In this document: positions 17,310-25,268 of the stretch, in pieces
Layout of the letters: each line of letters opens with the position of its first letter
Numbering within the stretch: position 1 is the stretch's first letter
Assembly (NCBI RefSeq): GCF_014648435.1
Contig: NZ_BMRC01000020.1
Span: 109,914-173,913, forward strand
Direction: 5' to 3'
Source of the DNA: Nonomuraea spiralis
Lineage (GTDB): Bacteria; Actinomycetota; Actinomycetes; Streptosporangiales; Streptosporangiaceae
DNA length: 64,000 nt
The notes under the pieces: model-generated
What the model was told of the DNA's origin: nothing
Databases searched by the model: none
The model's input: the letters and a program-made list of their open reading frames with translations, nothing else
Position numbers and translations under genes: made by a program

Positions 17310-18614
17310 TCAGCCCTGGTGGTCGGCCTGGTCGAGAAGGTATCGCTGCTCGATCCGGTTGCCGGTCAGGGAGGCCGCCTCGCGGTACAGCCGTGCCGCG
17401 CCGGGCGCGTCGCCGGTCATCGAGAGCAGGTGGGCGCGTACGGCATGTTCGCGTCGCCGGACCAGCGGGTCCTGGTCGAGCCGGAAGCGGCGGTTGAGGT
17501 CGTCGAGCAGGGCCAGTCCCCGGGCCGGCCCGTACGCCTTGGTCACGGCTACCACCCGGCTCAGCCGTACCGGCGCGGTGGGGTTGAGCCGTTCGAGCCA
17601 CAGGTAGAGCGCCGCGATCTGCGGCCAGTCCGTCCGCTCCGGCGACGCGGCCGCGGCGTGGACGGCCGCGATCGCCGCCTGAAGCTGGTAGGGGCCCACC
17701 TCGCGGCGGGTCCAGACGCCGTCGATCAGCTCGGTGCCCTCGCCGATGAGGTCGGCGTCCCATCGCGTACGGTCCTGCTCGTCCAGAGGTACCAGCTCGT
17801 CGTGGCCACCGGTGCGGGCGGGACGGCGGGCCTCGGTGAGCAGCATCAGCGCGAGCAGGCCGGTGACCTCGGCGTCGGCGGGCACGGAGGCGTGGAGCAT
17901 GCGGGTCAGCCGGATGGCCTCGCCGGTCAGGTCGACGCGGGCGAGCCGGTCGCCGGCGGAGGCGGTGTAGCCCTCGTTGAAGATCAGGTAGAGCACCTGC
18001 ATGACGGCGGCCATCCGGCCGTCGCGGCCGAGGTCGGCCGGCGGGGTGAAGCGGGCGCCGGCGCGGGCCAGCTGCTGCTTGGCGCGGCTGATCCGGGTGC
18101 CCATGGTGTTCTCGGCGGTCCCGTACGCGTGCGCGATCTCGGCGGTCGTCAGGCCGCCGACGGCCCGCAGCGTGAGCGCGACCTGGGAGGTGGCGCTCAG
18201 CGCGGGGTGGCAGCACAGCAGCAGCAGGGCGAGGCTGTCGTCGGTCTCCCGCGCGGGGCCGGGCCGGCGGGCCGGTTCCTGGAGGGCCAGTTCGGCGATG
18301 CCGGCCTCCTGCTCGCGCCGGCGCCTGGCCTGGTCGGCGCGGAGCACGTCGACCATCCGCCGGTAGCCGATGCGGATCAGCCAGCTGCGCGGGTTGTCCG
18401 GTACGCCCTCGGCCGGCCAGGCGCGGCTCGCGGCCAGGAGCGCCTCCTGCACCGCGTCCTCGGCGACGTCGAAGCGGCCGAAGCGGCGTACCAGCGCGCC
18501 GAGCACCTGGGGCGCCTCGACGCGCAGGAGGTGCTCGATCTCGGGGTTCAGGCTGTTCCCGTTGTCCTGCCGGCAGTCCGCTCGCGCCGGGTGCCGCCCG
18601 GCTTGGTCGATCAC
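17310..18614 (-). CDS. ECF RNA polymerase sigma factor, DGPF-associated (ECF42-like) with DUF6596 C-terminal extension
   Basis: This 434-residue protein has sigma region 2 at about 25-95 (GRFDVAEDAVQEALL, NPRSWLIRIGYRRMVDVLRA) and region 4 at about 140-195 (LTTAEIAHAYGTAENTMGTR). A long helical C-terminal extension (LYLIFNEGYTAS onward) is typical of ECF42 factors, which use it in place of a membrane anti-sigma factor. The GTG start overlaps the stop of the DGPF/YciI gene by 4 bases, the conserved partnership for this group. It forms an operon with DUF998 and DGPF genes. Confidence 0.93.
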   Translation of the reverse strand: MIDQAGRHPARADCRQDNGNSLNPEIEHLLRVEAPQVLGALVRRFGRFDVAEDAVQEALLAASRAWPAEGVPDNPRSWLIRIGYRRMVDVLRADQARRRREQEAGIAELALQEPARRPGPARETDDSLALLLLCCHPALSATSQVALTLRAVGGLTTAEIAHAYGTAENTMGTRISRAKQQLARAGARFTPPADLGRDGRMAAVMQVLYLIFNEGYTASAGDRLARVDLTGEAIRLTRMLHASVPADAEVTGLLALMLLTEARRPARTGGHDELVPLDEQDRTRWDADLIGEGTELIDGVWTRREVGPYQLQAAIAAVHAAAASPERTDWPQIAALYLWLERLNPTAPVRLSRVVAVTKAYGPARGLALLDDLNRRFRLDQDPLVRRREHAVRAHLLSMTGDAPGAARLYREAASLTGNRIEQRYLLDQADHQG

Positions 18615-18982
18615 CCGGTGAAGTCCTCGCCCATGATCGGCCGGATCTCGATCGGCTCACCCAGCACCTCGACGATCCGGGAGGCGATCTCCACGGCTCG
18701 CTCCTGGCTCGCCACGTCGATCACGGCGAAGCTGGCCAGGACCTCCTTCAGCTCGGCGAACGGCCCGTCGGTCGCCACCACGCCGTCGCCGGACCTGCGG
18801 ACCGTGGTGCTGACCGCCGGATGGCCGAGCCCCTCGCTGCCGACGAACTCGCCGGTGGCGATCAGTTCCTGCTCGAACCTCTGGTAGGCGGCGAACGCCG
18901 CCAGCGCCTCCTCGGACGGGGTGTCGGCGGTGGCGTCGTCCCAGGCGGCCGCGGGGGTGTAGCCGAGCAGCAGGTACTTCAT
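18611..18982 (-). CDS. YciI-like DGPF-domain protein
   Basis: A 123-residue protein beginning MKYLLLGYTP with the eponymous motif in ATDGPFAELKEVL near residue 73. DGPF proteins are encoded next to ECF42 sigma factors across actinomycetes; they are thought to take part in the signalling circuit, but their biochemistry is unsettled. The gene is coupled to the downstream sigma gene through a GTGA overlap. Confidence 0.9.
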   Translation of the reverse strand: MKYLLLGYTPAAAWDDATADTPSEEALAAFAAYQRFEQELIATGEFVGSEGLGHPAVSTTVRRSGDGVVATDGPFAELKEVLASFAVIDVASQERAVEIASRIVEVLGEPIEIRPIMGEDFTG

Positions 18983-19024
18983 GGTTGATCCTCTGGTCGT
19001 ACGTCGGTAACAGGCTATGCGAGG

Positions 19025-19663
19025 TCAGGCGGAGCGGCGCAGGGACAGGGCCAGGACGGTCGTCCAGGTGAAGGCGACCAGGCCGTTGACGGCGATCTGG
19101 ACGCTCATGTGCTCCGGCGACATGGGCAGCAGCAGGACGAGCGCGGCGGCGCCGTTGCCGACCGCAGCCGGCACCGCGCGGCGGCGGGCACATCGGACGG
19201 CCAGCACGATGGCGGCGATGGCCAGCGCCGTGAAGGAGAGGGCGGCCGCGGCCGAGTGCGCCACGCTGTGCCAGGACATCTGCGCCACCGGCCGGTCGGG
19301 GGTTCCGGCGGGGAAGCCGTTCTCCGGGTCCATGGTGAACGCGCCGGCCGCGATCATCCCGACCCCGAAGATCCCGACCAGGACGGGCAGCGCCCGGCGG
19401 CCGATCCCCTCGGTGAGGGTACGCCCGACACCGGCGGCCAGCGCCAGGCCGCCCACGCCGGCAAGCACGAACGTGATGATCTGGATCCAGCCGAGGCTGC
19501 CGGTGGCAAGCTGGCTGATCGGATGGCGGGTGATGTCGAAGCCTTCGCGGGTGAGCATCTGGACGACGGCCGAGGTGAAGAAGACCGGCCCTGCCAGGGC
19601 GCCGGCGAGCAGCAGGCGGCCCGACGGGCGGGTGGGAACGTGGGTGGTGGCTGTGGCGGCCAT
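19025..19663 (-). CDS. DUF998 membrane protein
   Basis: A 212-residue protein with about six membrane spans. The segment GFDITRHPISQLATGSLGW near residue 38 is the DUF998 signature. Its function is unknown. It is first in the operon with the DGPF protein and the ECF sigma factor (42 bp gap), and the complex operator upstream presumably controls all three. Confidence 0.85.
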   Translation of the reverse strand: MAATATTHVPTRPSGRLLLAGALAGPVFFTSAVVQMLTREGFDITRHPISQLATGSLGWIQIITFVLAGVGGLALAAGVGRTLTEGIGRRALPVLVGIFGVGMIAAGAFTMDPENGFPAGTPDRPVAQMSWHSVAHSAAAALSFTALAIAAIVLAVRCARRRAVPAAVGNGAAALVLLLPMSPEHMSVQIAVNGLVAFTWTTVLALSLRRSA

Positions 19664-19714
19664 GACTTCCTCCTCGATGGGGTCTTGCCGCTACCTCGTG
19701 GCGGGATCCGGTTT

Positions 19715-19763
19715 CTCGACACCGACAGCGATGTGATCTGAATCACATCCGAGATGTGTCGAG
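19715..19763. promoter_or_regulatory. Nested double dyad with a CRP-type site between divergent genes
   Basis: Two perfect palindromes are nested. The outer 8-bp arms are CTCGACAC (19715-19722) and GTGTCGAG (19756-19763); the inner 8-bp arms are GATGTGAT (19730-19737) and ATCACATC (19742-19749). The inner one contains TGTGA-N6-TCACA (19732-19747), the exact CRP/GlxR family consensus. It lies between the DUF998-DGPF-sigma operon and the DUF1579-like gene. Binding by a CRP-type regulator is inference; who reads the outer dyad is unknown. Confidence 0.75.
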
Positions 19764-19821
19764 GATCGCGGGCGGCCTCCGAGGTACCGGCGAGCACTGA
19801 CCAAACCCCAAGGAGGATGAG

Positions 19822-20256
19822 ATGTCCGAGAAGTCGGAGACCCACGAGCCGAGCGCTGCCCTGAAGGCCCTGGACCGCCTGGTCGGCAGCTGGACGATCA
19901 CCGGCGGCGCCGAGGGAACCGTCCGGTACGAGTGGATGCCCGGCGGCTTCTTCCTGCTCCAGCACGTCGACCTCACCCAGTTCGGCCGGCCCGTCACCGG
20001 CCTGGAAGTGATCGGCAATCTGCGCCCGTTCGGCGAGCCGGCCGGGGCGGACGTGGTGTCCCGCTTCTACGACTCGACCGGCAACACGCTCGACTACGTG
20101 TACGAGCTGTCCGGCGACAAACTGACTATCTGGGGCGGCGTGAAGGGCGGCCCTGCCTACTACGAAGGCACGTTCAGTGCTGACGGCACCACCGTCACCG
20201 GCGCATGGGTCTACCCCGGCGGAGGCGGATACGAATCCACCATGACCCGGATGTGA
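19822..20256 (+). CDS. DUF1579-like small soluble protein
   Basis: A 144-residue protein with the beta-barrel-type pattern of DUF1579 relatives: LDRLVGSWTITGGAEGT, YEWMPGGFFLLQHVDL, YVYELSGDKLTIWGG and VTGAWVYPGGGGYEST. Such proteins often sit beside ECF/DGPF genes in actinomycetes; no activity is established. It has a strong AAGGAGGATGAG ribosome site. It is divergent from the DUF998 operon across the nested operator, so it is probably co-regulated. Confidence 0.8.
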   Translation: MSEKSETHEPSAALKALDRLVGSWTITGGAEGTVRYEWMPGGFFLLQHVDLTQFGRPVTGLEVIGNLRPFGEPAGADVVSRFYDSTGNTLDYVYELSGDKLTIWGGVKGGPAYYEGTFSADGTTVTGAWVYPGGGGYESTMTRM

Positions 20257-20912
20257 CATCGGGGCTCGCATCGACGAGGCTCACCCACGGAACGGGCGCA
20301 ACCCCATGGAACGGCCCCGACGTCACCGCGGCGCTGCCGCCGTACAGCGGCTTCCACTGTGACGAAGCCTCGTCGACCACGCCGCCCCCCGGCCCGGACT
20401 CCGTGGCCGTCCCGTCGACCACGCCGCCGACCGTGCCGGTCCGGGTGCCGCAGCGCCTGATGTCCGGGTGGCCGGCATGGTCGGGGTTGCGTGCGAGCAT
20501 CGGCGGGGCCCTCCTCGACGACTCTCCGGGGGCGTCCGGCGCGGGCGGCGACTACGGCGGCGGCTGAGCGGCCGCTGACCGTCGCCGGTCCAGCCCGTCC
20601 CGGTTCGGGATCAATCGCAGGGGGAGTCCTTCGCCCTCTGGCCGGATGACTCCACCGCCGGCCGCGAGAGTCGAGGACGGACGGTCATCGTGATGGGGCA
20701 GGATTCCGTGTTTCCTGTCCTGTCGCAGCGAAAACTGAGCATTGTCATCGAACGTTGATGACCACTACGGTGTCTCACCGAAGGTTGAGTGACTGCTGGG
20801 GCTTGATGTCCGTTGCACCTCACCGACAGCGCGTTCGAGGTCCGCTACGTCGTGGAGGGCGCGGGTTGAATTCACAGGTTGGCGGGAGGCTGTCTTCAAA
20901 CGATCGTATGCG
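20257..20912. other. Long intergenic region with paired palindromes, no convincing gene
   Basis: Open frames here have poor codon bias and no domain. Near 20371-20427 a GTCGACCACGCCGCC unit occurs twice. At 20744-20791 there are two related palindromes (separate entry). A coding-like tail LTDSAFEVRYVVEGAG ends at 20870 but has no recognisable body, and may be the end of a lost gene. Confidence 0.4.
20744..20791. repeat. Two related imperfect palindromes in tandem
   Basis: GTCATCGAACGTTGATGAC (20744-20762) and TCTCACCGAAGGTTGAGTGA (20772-20791) share the core TCAnCGAAnGTTGA and each reads as an inverted repeat. They start 28 bases apart and lie about 130 bases upstream of the membrane-protein gene. 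They could be tandem operators or short hairpins. Confidence 0.4.
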
Positions 20913-21542
20913 TTGACCGCGACCATGGCGGCGAGCTGGCTCGTGGTCGTGACCGGACGGTATCTGCTGTGGCTGGAGTACTACGATCGGATCATCGAGC
21001 AGCTGATCCTTGGGATCGCGTTCGTCGTGGCCCTGCTTTCCACGTCGTGGTGGGCGCAGAGACTCGTACGCCGCCGTGGTGACATCCGCAGTTACGTCGC
21101 GGCCGGTGCGGCGGTCGTCCTGTGCGCCGCCGTTGTGGTGCTGCCCTGGAACGGGATCTTCGGACGTACGTGGTTCGCGGTCCATCACGGCAAGTTCACC
21201 GCGCTGGCCCAGCTGGCCAAGGACAGGAAGCTGTCGGCGGACATGCCTTCGGGTGGCTGGGTGCATCTGCCTGATGAGTTCGATGTCCTGCACTTTGATC
21301 ATCTCAGTACGCAGGATGTGCCGATCGAGCTTCACCCCGGACGTGTTCTCATGATGGGCCTGTCGAACGAGGAAGTGTCGGAGAACATGTTCCTCTACAT
21401 CTATGACCGGCCTGACGCCGCGCGGGTAAGTCCCTGTGATCTCACCGCGACCACGTTCGACGATTACTGGTGGTGCAGCCGGCTGGGTGACGGCTGGTGG
21501 TGGCTGGCGCGCAAGTCGAACTATCCGAAGGCGGACGAATAG
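20913..21542 (+). CDS. Uncharacterised two-span membrane protein
   Basis: I do not recognise the family. The protein (about 209 residues from a TTG, or 205 from the ATG at 20925) has hydrophobic spans at about 17-45 and 66-85, then a soluble outward-facing domain rich in Trp and acidic residues (FDDYWWCSRLGDGWWWLARK). Codon bias is that of a real gene. No clear ribosome site is visible and in-frame codons extend further upstream without an ATG or GTG, so the start is uncertain. Both flanking regions look rearranged. Confidence 0.6.
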   Translation: MTATMAASWLVVVTGRYLLWLEYYDRIIEQLILGIAFVVALLSTSWWAQRLVRRRGDIRSYVAAGAAVVLCAAVVVLPWNGIFGRTWFAVHHGKFTALAQLAKDRKLSADMPSGGWVHLPDEFDVLHFDHLSTQDVPIELHPGRVLMMGLSNEEVSENMFLYIYDRPDAARVSPCDLTATTFDDYWWCSRLGDGWWWLARKSNYPKADE

Positions 21543-21635
21543 GCGCGCGAGGCTGAGCGGGGCCGGTATCGCAACCATGCCGCGACCACGACGCTGAGCC
21601 CTGGCAGGGGCACCATGGAATCGATCGGAAAAGGG

Positions 21636-22097
21636 CTATTCCTCGGCCAGGACGGCTTCCCCGACCGATGCGCGTAGCGTGTCGTTGGCCTGTTCCAGGG
21701 CGTTCAGCACGATCTCACGCTGCTCCATGCTCACCTCGCCCAGCGCCTCCTCGGCGAGCTCCGCCCATGCCCGTTCGATTTCCGGCACCAGCTTGTGACC
21801 GGCGTCGGTGACCACGACGCGCACCTGACGGCGGTCGGTGGCGACCGGCTCGCGCCGGAACCAGCCGCCGCTCTCCAGGCGGGCGAGGCTGCGGGTGGCG
21901 GTCGGCTGCTCGATACCGAGCCGGGCGGCCAGCTGGGAAACCGTCATGCCGTCGCGTTCCTGCGCCAACACCCACAGCAGTACGTCCTGGCAGGGATGCA
22001 GTCCGAGCGCCGCGAGTTTGCGTGCCTTGGCGGCGCGGTAGAGCTTGCTCATCTTGTTCAGGTACAAGAGGGAGCCCTGGTCGCCGCCGCCTGGCAC
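21636..22097 (-). CDS. MarR-family transcriptional regulator
   Basis: A protein of about 153 residues. The winged helix is seen as MTVSQLAARLGIEQPTATRS followed by the wing ATDRRQVRVVVTDAG. N-terminal helix homology (SLLYLNKMSKLYRA) begins only about 10 residues in, and the first residues (from the GTG at 22097) lie antisense to a truncated dehydrogenase. The start is therefore uncertain; the ATG at 22052 would cut into helix 1. No ribosome site is clear. The gene probably lost its native 5' end or upstream partner in the rearrangement at about 22068. Confidence 0.75.
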   Translation of the reverse strand: MPGGGDQGSLLYLNKMSKLYRAAKARKLAALGLHPCQDVLLWVLAQERDGMTVSQLAARLGIEQPTATRSLARLESGGWFRREPVATDRRQVRVVVTDAGHKLVPEIERAWAELAEEALGEVSMEQREIVLNALEQANDTLRASVGEAVLAEE

Positions 22098-22739
22098 CGT
22101 AGCGAAGGGCGAGCCCGCAGCCTCGTCGACTCGATCACGCGTACGGGCGGAAGGGCGACCGCGGTCCGGATCGACCAGCGTGACCAGGAGTCGATCCGGA
22201 CGGCCGTCCACCAGGTGGAGCGCGAACTCGGCGACATCGCGATCCTGATCGCCAACGCCGTGTCATGGCCGACCCGGACACCCGAGACATGGGAGACCCT
22301 GACCGACGACTTCGCCGCGAACGTGACCGGGACACTGTCCGTGATCGACGCCGCTCTGCCCGGTATGAGGGCAGCAGGATGGGGACGCGTGGTCATGATC
22401 TCATCGGACGTGGTCAGCCAGCCCATGCCCGCAGGCGCGGCCTACCCTGCCGCGAAGGGCGCGCTGGAGACGGCCGCGAGGGTCCTGGCTTCCCGGGAGG
22501 CCAAGTACGGCATCCTCACCAACGTGGTCAGGTCGGGCTTCACCCTGACCGAACGGGCACTGACCTATCCAGGATTCGGGCAGGAGGTCGTTGACGCCGA
22601 AGCGGCCATGACCCCGACCCGCCGCATCTGCACCCCCCAGGACGTCGCCTCCGCCGTCGCCTATCTCGGCTCGGCGGCGAACGGGCACGTCAACGGAGAG
22701 GTCCTCTCCGTCGCAGGCGGACGCCACCTCACCCGCTGA
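22068..22739 (+). pseudogene. 5'-truncated short-chain dehydrogenase/reductase
   Basis: The frame carries an SDR from the first acidic strand onward: ALVAAAWHRSEGRARSL, IAILIANAVSW, the catalytic Ser in VVMISSDVV, Tyr-x3-Lys in AAYPAAKGALE, and the C-terminal AYLGSAANGHVNGEVLSVAG. The first 30 or so residues, including the cofactor loop TGxxxGIG, are missing. Upstream of 22068 the frame runs antisense through the MarR gene. Without the nucleotide-binding loop it should not work as an NAD(P) enzyme. Confidence 0.75.
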
Positions 22740-23116
22740 AGGCCAGAAGAACGGGTCCGCAGGGGCGCGCCTCGCCACGCCGGCGACACAGCGACTGATC
22801 GGACAAGCTCGGCGAAGGGCTGGACCTGGTGGACCGCCAGATCGGCTCGGCTCCGTCCATGCGCGGAGCCGTGTCGGCGCCGGAGTCGGTCAGGGTGGGG
22901 TGGGTGTCGGCCGGTTCGGCGTGCCATATCTGCACAAGATCGGACGTGGCGCCTCCATTGCGTGGATGAAGAAGCAGCCGAGAACAAGTGGACGACAGGC
23001 AGGGGCGCTGAGCTTCGTGTTCCTGCTCAGGCCGGAACTGGGGGACGAGCCTGGGCCCGGCGCGATGAACTGGCTCTGACACAACGGGGAGATCCCGGCG
23101 ACGAAAGGATGTAACC
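22740..23116. other. Intergenic region, no gene seen
   Basis: A few short frames exist but none has a recognisable domain or a consistent codon bias. The last 20 bases hold the GAAAGG ribosome site of the following gene. Confidence 0.45.
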
Positions 23117-23557
23117 ATGCGGCATCGGATCCGAGCAGGCAGGATCAGCATCATGGCGCTAGGCCTGACGGGGCTGCTCATGGCTGCGAGCAGCCCCGCA
23201 TCGGCCAATGCAATGCTCGTTGGCCAAGTGATCAACAGCTCCTCCTGGGGCATGCACATCACCTACAGCCTCGGGCAGGGCGCTGACCGCTGCGACGTCT
23301 GGAACTACAGCGGAGGAACCACGCCTGACTGGGTCTACGCCCCGTGCAAGCAGGTGTCACTCCCGGCGCACAGCACGAGCGACTACAGCAAGGACGCGGA
23401 CGCCTTCACGTTCAACAACGACGACTACATGCTGAACTTCAAGGGCACACAGTCCTGGAGGACCAAGGGCGTCTGGACGAAGATCAACAGTTGGCAGGCG
23501 GCGAAGTGCACCGTCCATGCGGACTTCGGCGTCCCGTACTGCGTCGTGACAGGGTAG
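23117..23557 (+). CDS. Small secreted protein of unknown function
   Basis: A 146-residue protein with a signal peptide (RHRIRAGRISIMALGLTG ... ASSPASANA). The mature part of about 114 residues has four Cys (DRCDVW, APCKQV, AKCTVH, PYCVVT), probably two disulfides, and many Asn, Tyr and Trp. I recognise no family. The G+C content is lower than in its neighbours. GAAAGG precedes the ATG by 8 bases. No partner gene is obvious. Confidence 0.7.
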   Translation: MRHRIRAGRISIMALGLTGLLMAASSPASANAMLVGQVINSSSWGMHITYSLGQGADRCDVWNYSGGTTPDWVYAPCKQVSLPAHSTSDYSKDADAFTFNNDDYMLNFKGTQSWRTKGVWTKINSWQAAKCTVHADFGVPYCVVTG

Positions 23558-23819
23558 CGGAACGACCTGACCGCTGTGATCCTCGGCGGAGGATGCCGGG
23601 GCGACAACGGAACGACCCCTGGCGTCGGCGAGATCGCGATCGCACTGATCGGGCAGGTGTCCATCCGAGGGTCGGCCGGATCGCGCCGGCACTGGCGCAG
23701 GCGGCGCTCGCGGATCCAGCCGGCGTCGTGGACAGCCGGGCGGTGCCGGCCGGGCTCAACTCGCGCAGCCACCGGGCCGGTCGCATGGCGCGCGACGTAC
23801 TGAGCCTCCGGGCCGCGGG

Positions 23820-24245
23820 TCAGCGGACGACGGCACGGACGAGGAGGCGCTGCAGGGCGTCCTGCTCCTCGGAGGTGAGCGGGGCCAGCGGGGAATCGGT
23901 GGAGAGCAGCTCCAGGAGGCGCTCGCGCAGTTCGGTGCCCGCGGGCGTCAGGACGAGATGCTTGGCACGGCGGTTGCCGGGGTGTGGATGGCGTTCGAGG
24001 TAGCCCTGTTCCTCAAGGCGGTCGGCGACGAAGGTGGCGTTGGAGGGCTCGCAGCTCATCCGTTCGGCGAGCTCGCGCAAGGTCATGGGGCCGGTCAGCT
24101 CGCGCATCGCGACGCCTTGGGAGGCGGTCAGGCCGAGGGTGGCCGCGCGGGTGCGGACGTGCGCCTCGATCTGTTTGGCCAGGCCGTTGATCAGCCCACA
24201 GAGCTCGCGGTCGGCCTGGGCCTGGGTTTCGTGCTGGTCGGTCAC
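23820..24245 (-). CDS. MarR-family transcriptional regulator
   Basis: A 141-residue regulator with the typical MarR fold: dimer helix CGLINGLAKQIEAHVRTRAA, recognition region MTLRELAERMSCEPSNATFV and wing HPHPGNRRAKHLVLTPAG. It starts with GTG at 24245 with no clear ribosome site. It is divergent from the metallo-beta-lactamase-fold gene; the perfect dyad in the 110-base gap is very likely its own operator, so it should repress itself and that gene until a small ligand is bound. Confidence 0.9.
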   Translation of the reverse strand: MTDQHETQAQADRELCGLINGLAKQIEAHVRTRAATLGLTASQGVAMRELTGPMTLRELAERMSCEPSNATFVADRLEEQGYLERHPHPGNRRAKHLVLTPAGTELRERLLELLSTDSPLAPLTSEEQDALQRLLVRAVVR

Positions 24246-24258
24246 GGCTCAAGTCTAG

Positions 24259-24298
24259 TACAACTCGAATGATTGCAATTGGAATGGTTCGAGTTGTA
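24259..24298. promoter_or_regulatory. MarR operator candidate, perfect 11-bp dyad
   Basis: TACAACTCGAA (24259-24269) and TTCGAGTTGTA (24288-24298) are perfect inverted arms separated by 18 bases. The dyad begins 14 bases upstream of the MarR GTG and ends 58 bases before the hydrolase ATG. Confidence 0.75.
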
Positions 24299-24355
24299 AT
24301 GTTCGAGAGGCGCCGCCGCCCCGGCGGCGCCTCCTTCGAGCACTGGGCAGGCATC

Positions 24356-25234
24356 ATGGCCACGACGACCGCCTTCGACCGCACGCGCCTGAGTCGTGCG
24401 CCCCGCGTCCGCTCTCTCCAGCTGGGCGACCTCACGATCACCTACGTCCCGGACGGAGTCGTACGGCTCAAGCCGCGCGGCTGGCTGCCCGCCGCCACCG
24501 CCGCCGACTGGGCCGCCTACCGCGACCACCTCGACGACGACGGCTACCTGGTGGCCGGGATCGGCGGCCTGCTGGTCGAGCGGGGCGACCGCGCGCTGCT
24601 CATCGACACCGGGTTCGGCCCCGAGTCCCACCCCGACGACCCGGCCAACCCGCTGCTGGGGAAGTTGTACGGCGGCCAACTGCTGGACAACCTGCGGCAG
24701 CTGGGCCGTACGCCGGAGCGGATCGAGGCCGTCGCCATCACCCACCTGCATTCCGACCACCTCGGCTGGACCTGGAGCACGGCGCCCGGCGAGGACGCAC
24801 CACCCTTCGCCCACGCCGCGCATCTCGTCGCGGCGCCTGAGTGGGAGCGGCGCGACCTCGCCGACGAGCCGCGACTCGCCGTCATGGAACCCCGCGTCCG
24901 TACGATCGAGGACGGCGAAAGCATCTTCCCCGGCGTCCACGCCTCGTTCGCGCCCGGGCACACCATCGGGCACACCACCTACACCATCACGGGCGGCGAC
25001 CAGCGGCTCATCGTGTTCGGCGATGCCCTGCACGCGCCGGTACAGGTCACCCACCCCGAATGGTCCTGCGGAATCGACCACGACCCCGCCGAATCCGCCG
25101 AGCACCGCCGCCGCCTGGTCGAAGAACTGAGCCGTCCTGACACGATCGGCTATGGCGGCCACTTCGCAGACGTGACCTTCGGACGCGCCAAACCCCGCCC
25201 CGACGGCCGGTTCACCTGGACCCCCGTCGCCTGA
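24356..25234 (+). CDS. MBL-fold metallohydrolase
   Basis: A 292-residue metallo-beta-lactamase-fold enzyme with zinc ligands in THLHSDHLG (HxHxDH), FAPGHTIGH and FGDALH. Overall it is like the quinolone-signal/lactone hydrolase branch, which cleaves lactones and esters. The ATG at 24356 was chosen because conserved residues begin 20 codons later and the upstream in-frame ATGs lie in the operator. Under the control of the divergent MarR protein, it probably detoxifies the compound that MarR senses (inference). Confidence 0.88.
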   Translation: MATTTAFDRTRLSRAPRVRSLQLGDLTITYVPDGVVRLKPRGWLPAATAADWAAYRDHLDDDGYLVAGIGGLLVERGDRALLIDTGFGPESHPDDPANPLLGKLYGGQLLDNLRQLGRTPERIEAVAITHLHSDHLGWTWSTAPGEDAPPFAHAAHLVAAPEWERRDLADEPRLAVMEPRVRTIEDGESIFPGVHASFAPGHTIGHTTYTITGGDQRLIVFGDALHAPVQVTHPEWSCGIDHDPAESAEHRRRLVEELSRPDTIGYGGHFADVTFGRAKPRPDGRFTWTPVA

Positions 25235-25268
25235 CCGCCTCGTGCGGACATGGCCGAGTTCGGTGAAC

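Noticed and set aside
20371..20427. Direct repeat of GTCGACCACGCCGCC as a possible CRISPR or attachment site
   Set aside because: Only two copies, no regular spacer series, no integrase or cas gene nearby.
23558..23819. Plus-strand frame ALAQAALADPAGVVDSRAVP as a coding remnant
   Set aside because: No start, no family match, and codon bias is not better than in the other frames.
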